Shown one piece after another: positions 62,701-64,000 of a stretch of 64,000 nt of DNA (its first letter is position 1; each line of letters starts with the position of its first letter). The notes under the pieces were generated by a model. The model did not search any database, was not told the DNA's origin, and saw nothing but the letters and a program-made list of their open reading frames with translations. The position numbers and the translations under genes are program-made. Source of the stretch: Streptomyces venezuelae (GTDB lineage Bacteria; Actinomycetota; Actinomycetes; Streptomycetales; Streptomycetaceae); contig NZ_CP029191.1 in the NCBI RefSeq assembly GCF_008642335.1, positions 1,922,001-1,986,000 of the forward strand, written 5' to 3'.

Positions 62701-63295
62701 CGATGTCGATGCCGTGGTCCATCAGCTCCAGGAAGTACCGGTCCTTGCCGAAGATGTCCTGGTACTCGGCGGCGGCCTTCACCGCCTCGTCGAACTGGCC
62801 GAGCCGCAGCCGCGTCTGCAGCTCGCCCGAGGGGCAGCCGGTGGAGGCGATGAGACCCTCCGACCACTGGGAGATGGTCTCCTTGTCCATGCGGGGCCAC
62901 TTCTGCAGCCAGCCCTCCGCGTAGGCGTCCGAGGAGAGCCGGAAGAGGTTGTGCAGGCCCGTCTTGTTCGCCGCCCAGATCGTTTTGTGCGTGTAACCAC
63001 CCGAACCGGACACGTCGTCGCGCTTCTGGTGCGGCTGGCCCCACTGGATCTTCCGCTTGTTGCGGCGCGACTCCGGCGCCACGTACGCCTCGATGCCGAT
63101 GATCGGCGTGACGCCCGCCTTCTGCGCCGAGTGGAAGAAGTCGTACGCCCCGTGCAGGTTGCCGTGGTCGGACATGGCGATGTGCGTCATGCCCATCTCA
63201 TTGGCCGCGTCGAACATGTCCTTGAGCCGCGCGGCACCGTCAAGCAGCGAGTACTGGGTGTGCACGTGCAGGTGCGTGAAGGGCGGCTTGGTCAC
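59753..63295 (-). CDS. dnaE: DNA polymerase III alpha subunit
   Basis: 1180 aa, replicative polymerase. The N-terminal PHP domain keeps its metal set (THLHVHTQYSLLDG, MSDHGNLHGAYDFFH), so an intrinsic PHP exonuclease may proofread as reported for mycobacterial DnaE1. The catalytic aspartates are in PDVDIDFDERRR (about residues 414-425). Finger domain, helix-hairpin-helix region and C-terminal OB fold follow (GSVVTIGGIISGLQRKMTKQ). GTG start with GGAGG ten bases upstream. Confidence 0.97.
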   Translation of the reverse strand: MTKPPFTHLHVHTQYSLLDGAARLKDMFDAANEMGMTHIAMSDHGNLHGAYDFFHSAQKAGVTPIIGIEAYVAPESRRNKRKIQWGQPHQKRDDVSGSGGYTHKTIWAANKTGLHNLFRLSSDAYAEGWLQKWPRMDKETISQWSEGLIASTGCPSGELQTRLRLGQFDEAVKAAAEYQDIFGKDRYFLELMDHGIDIERRVRDDLLRVGKKLGIPPLVTNDSHYTYAHESVAHDALLCIQTGKNLSDPDRFRFDGTGYYLKSTDEMYAIDSSDAWQEGCRNTLLVAEQIDTTGMFEKRDLMPKFDIPEGFTEVTWFQEEVRRGMERRYPGGVPEDRQKQAEYEMDIIIQMGFPGYFLVVADFIMWAKNNGIAVGPGRGSAAGSIVAYAMGITDLDPITHGLIFERFLNPERVSMPDVDIDFDERRRVEVIRYVTEKYGADKVAMIGTYGKIKAKNAIKDSARVLGYPYAMGDRLTKAMPADVLGKGIDLSGITDPKHPRYSEAGEIRGMYENEPDVKKVIDTAKGVEGLVRQMGVHAAGVIMSSEPIVDHAPLWTRHTDGVTITQWDYPQCESLGLLKMDFLGLRNLTIMDDAVKMVRAGKGIDLEMLSLPLDDPKTFELLCRGDTLGVFQFDGGPMRSLLRQMQPDNFEDISAVSALYRPGPMGMNSHTNYAERKNGRQEITPIHPELEEPLKETLGLTYGLIVYQEQVQKAAQIVAGYSLGEADILRRVMGKKKPEELEKNFVLFQAGARKNGYSDEAIQALWDVLVPFAGYAFNKAHSSAYGLVTYWTAYLKANYPAEYMAALLTSVKDDKDKSAVYLNECRRMGIKVLPPNVNESVHNFAAQGDDTILFGLEAVRNVGSNVVESIIRSRKAKGKFTSFPDYLDKVEATACNKRTTESLIKAGAFDTMGHTRKGLTAQYEPMIDNVVAVKRKEAEGQFDLFGGMGDESGGDEPGFGLDVEFSEEEWEKTYLLAQEREMLGLYVSDHPLFGLEHVLSDKADAGIGQLTGGDFSDGSVVTIGGIISGLQRKMTKQGNAWAIATVEDLAGSIECMFFPATYQLVSTQLVEDAVVFVKGRLDKREDVPRLVAMEMQVPDLSNAGTNAPVIITIPTVKVSPPMITRLGEVLSHHRGNSEVRIKLQGAQKTTVLRLDRHRVKPDPALFGDLKVLLGPSCLAG

Positions 63296-63417
63296 GGTGG
63301 GAGGCCTCCGGAGAACGGTGGGCTACAGGCTGCGGACAGTCTGGGGGGACAGCGTGGAAGTCTAATCCGGAGCGCCGACAGCCGACGGGCACTCGGAGGT
63401 ACGGTCGAGCGTTGGAA

Positions 63418-63478
63418 GGGGCGGAACACCTGTCCCGAGGGGGCGGAAAATCCCCCTGTCCCCGGGGGCGGAATGTCC
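63418..63478. repeat. Three short GGGGCGGAA repeats before the DUF2252 gene
   Basis: GCGGAA occurs at 63421, 63443 and 63468, each preceded by four or five G; the last two copies extend to a shared CCTGTCCC-GGGGGCGGAA unit of about 24 bases. They end 45 bases before the DUF2252 ATG and may be operator copies. Confidence 0.45.
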
Positions 63479-63522
63479 GTCCCTGTGTCACGCACCACCC
63501 CTGTACCAGGAGGCACCCAGCG

Positions 63523-64000
63523 ATGTCGGTCCCGCAGCCCACGGCTGAGCAGCGCGGCGAGGAGATCCTCGCCGTCTTCGACACCGCGTTCGGCGAGCTG
63601 CTCGCCGCGGACCCCGCCGCGTTCCGGGTCAAGTTCCGGAAGATGGCCTCCTCCGCCTTCGCGTTCTACCGCGGCACGGCCTGCCTGTTCTACGGCGACC
63701 TGGAGCGCGAGCAGCACGGCGGGCCCTACCTCGACGACCGCACGGGCCGGGTGTGGATCCACGGCGACCTGCACGCCGAGAACTTCGGTACGTACATGGA
63801 CGCGCAGGGCCGTCTGATCTTCAACGTGAACGACTTCGACGAGGCGTACGTGGGCCCCTTCACCTGGGACCTGAAGCGCTTCGCCGCCTCCGTGGCTCTG
63901 ATCGGGTACACGAAGGCGCTCGGCGACGACCAGATCACCGACCTCGTGCGGACGTACGCGGCGGCGTACCGCGAGCGGATCCACGACCTGGCGACGGGCG
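63523..64000 (+). CDS. DUF2252 kinase-fold protein (3' end missing)
   Basis: 159 residues are visible and the frame runs off the window. HGDLHAENFGTY (H80-D82) and NVNDFDEAYVGPFTWDLKR are the DUF2252 landmarks, equivalent to the catalytic and metal loops of aminoglycoside-phosphotransferase-like kinases. FYRGTACLFYGDLE precedes them. CCAGGAGG is well placed before the ATG at 63523. Full-length members are about 400-450 aa. The substrate is unknown. Divergent from dnaE. Confidence 0.88.
   Translation, partial: MSVPQPTAEQRGEEILAVFDTAFGELLAADPAAFRVKFRKMASSAFAFYRGTACLFYGDLEREQHGGPYLDDRTGRVWIHGDLHAENFGTYMDAQGRLIFNVNDFDEAYVGPFTWDLKRFAASVALIGYTKALGDDQITDLVRTYAAAYRERIHDLATG

Noticed and set aside
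59825..63817. A 1330-codon open frame opposite dnaE that also runs across the start of the DUF2252 gene
   Set aside because: Composition is that of an antisense shadow; it ends in frames already explained by dnaE and DUF2252.

Overview
The window is chromosomal DNA of a Streptomyces or very close relative. It has very high GC with strong third-position bias, frequent GTG starts, GGAGG-type ribosome sites, and GTGA/ATGA start-stop overlaps. It carries typical Streptomyces intergenic repeats and the gene order trp - his - dnaE known from this genus. There are no tRNA or rRNA genes, no CRISPR array, no insertion sequence and no prophage: this is core and near-core chromosome with some accessory genes.

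Layout. 1-4.8 kb: a GH35 beta-galactosidase (cut by the window start) converges on a Tat-exported GH101 endo-alpha-N-acetylgalactosaminidase, a pair suited to Gal-GalNAc O-glycans. 4.8-15 kb: a trypsin-like protease, a metalloprotease with a zinc ribbon, a Cys-rich pentapeptide-repeat protein, a DEAD-box RNA helicase, a cold-shock protein, a secreted protein phosphatase, a TerF-like vWA protein, an SDR, a small secreted protein, a repeat-rich spacer and a two-gene operon of unknown function. 15-18.3 kb: a sugar ABC importer (binding protein and two permeases, no ATPase) preceded by a strong DasR-type site. 18.4-24.6 kb: gltBD glutamate synthase, with a GlnR-like box upstream.

25.7-33.6 kb holds the most unusual block: seven genes joined by overlaps. 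They encode four divergent ADP-ribosylglycohydrolase (DraG) family proteins, a ribokinase-like kinase, a CaiB-type CoA-transferase and a CitE-like lyase. I read it as a candidate pathway that strips ribose from an N-riboside or ADP-ribosyl conjugate and then activates and cleaves the acid that remains; the substrate is unknown.

33.7-42.5 kb, minus strand: lgt and a membrane DsbA-like protein, then (read right to left) hisI-trpE-three small membrane proteins-trpC-trpM-trpB-trpA. 42.5-45.1 kb: a DinB-like protein, an MFS exporter and its ArsR-type regulator with a clear dyad operator. 45.2-50.9 kb, minus strand: hisD-C-B-(54-aa membrane peptide)-H-A(priA)-ridA-F. No trpF is present, and HisA has the features of the bifunctional HisA/TrpF enzyme PriA, which links the two pathways.

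51-64 kb: a beta-helix membrane protein, a helical-repeat protein, a LON-domain protein, a YbaK deacylase, a 24-codon gene that looks like ribosomal protein bL37, a membrane protein, a two-gene ABC exporter, an NYN-domain nuclease-like protein, a 59-aa Gln-rich peptide, dnaE and the start of a DUF2252 gene. Strong GC-rich hairpins end most transcription units. All functions are inferred from the sequence alone.
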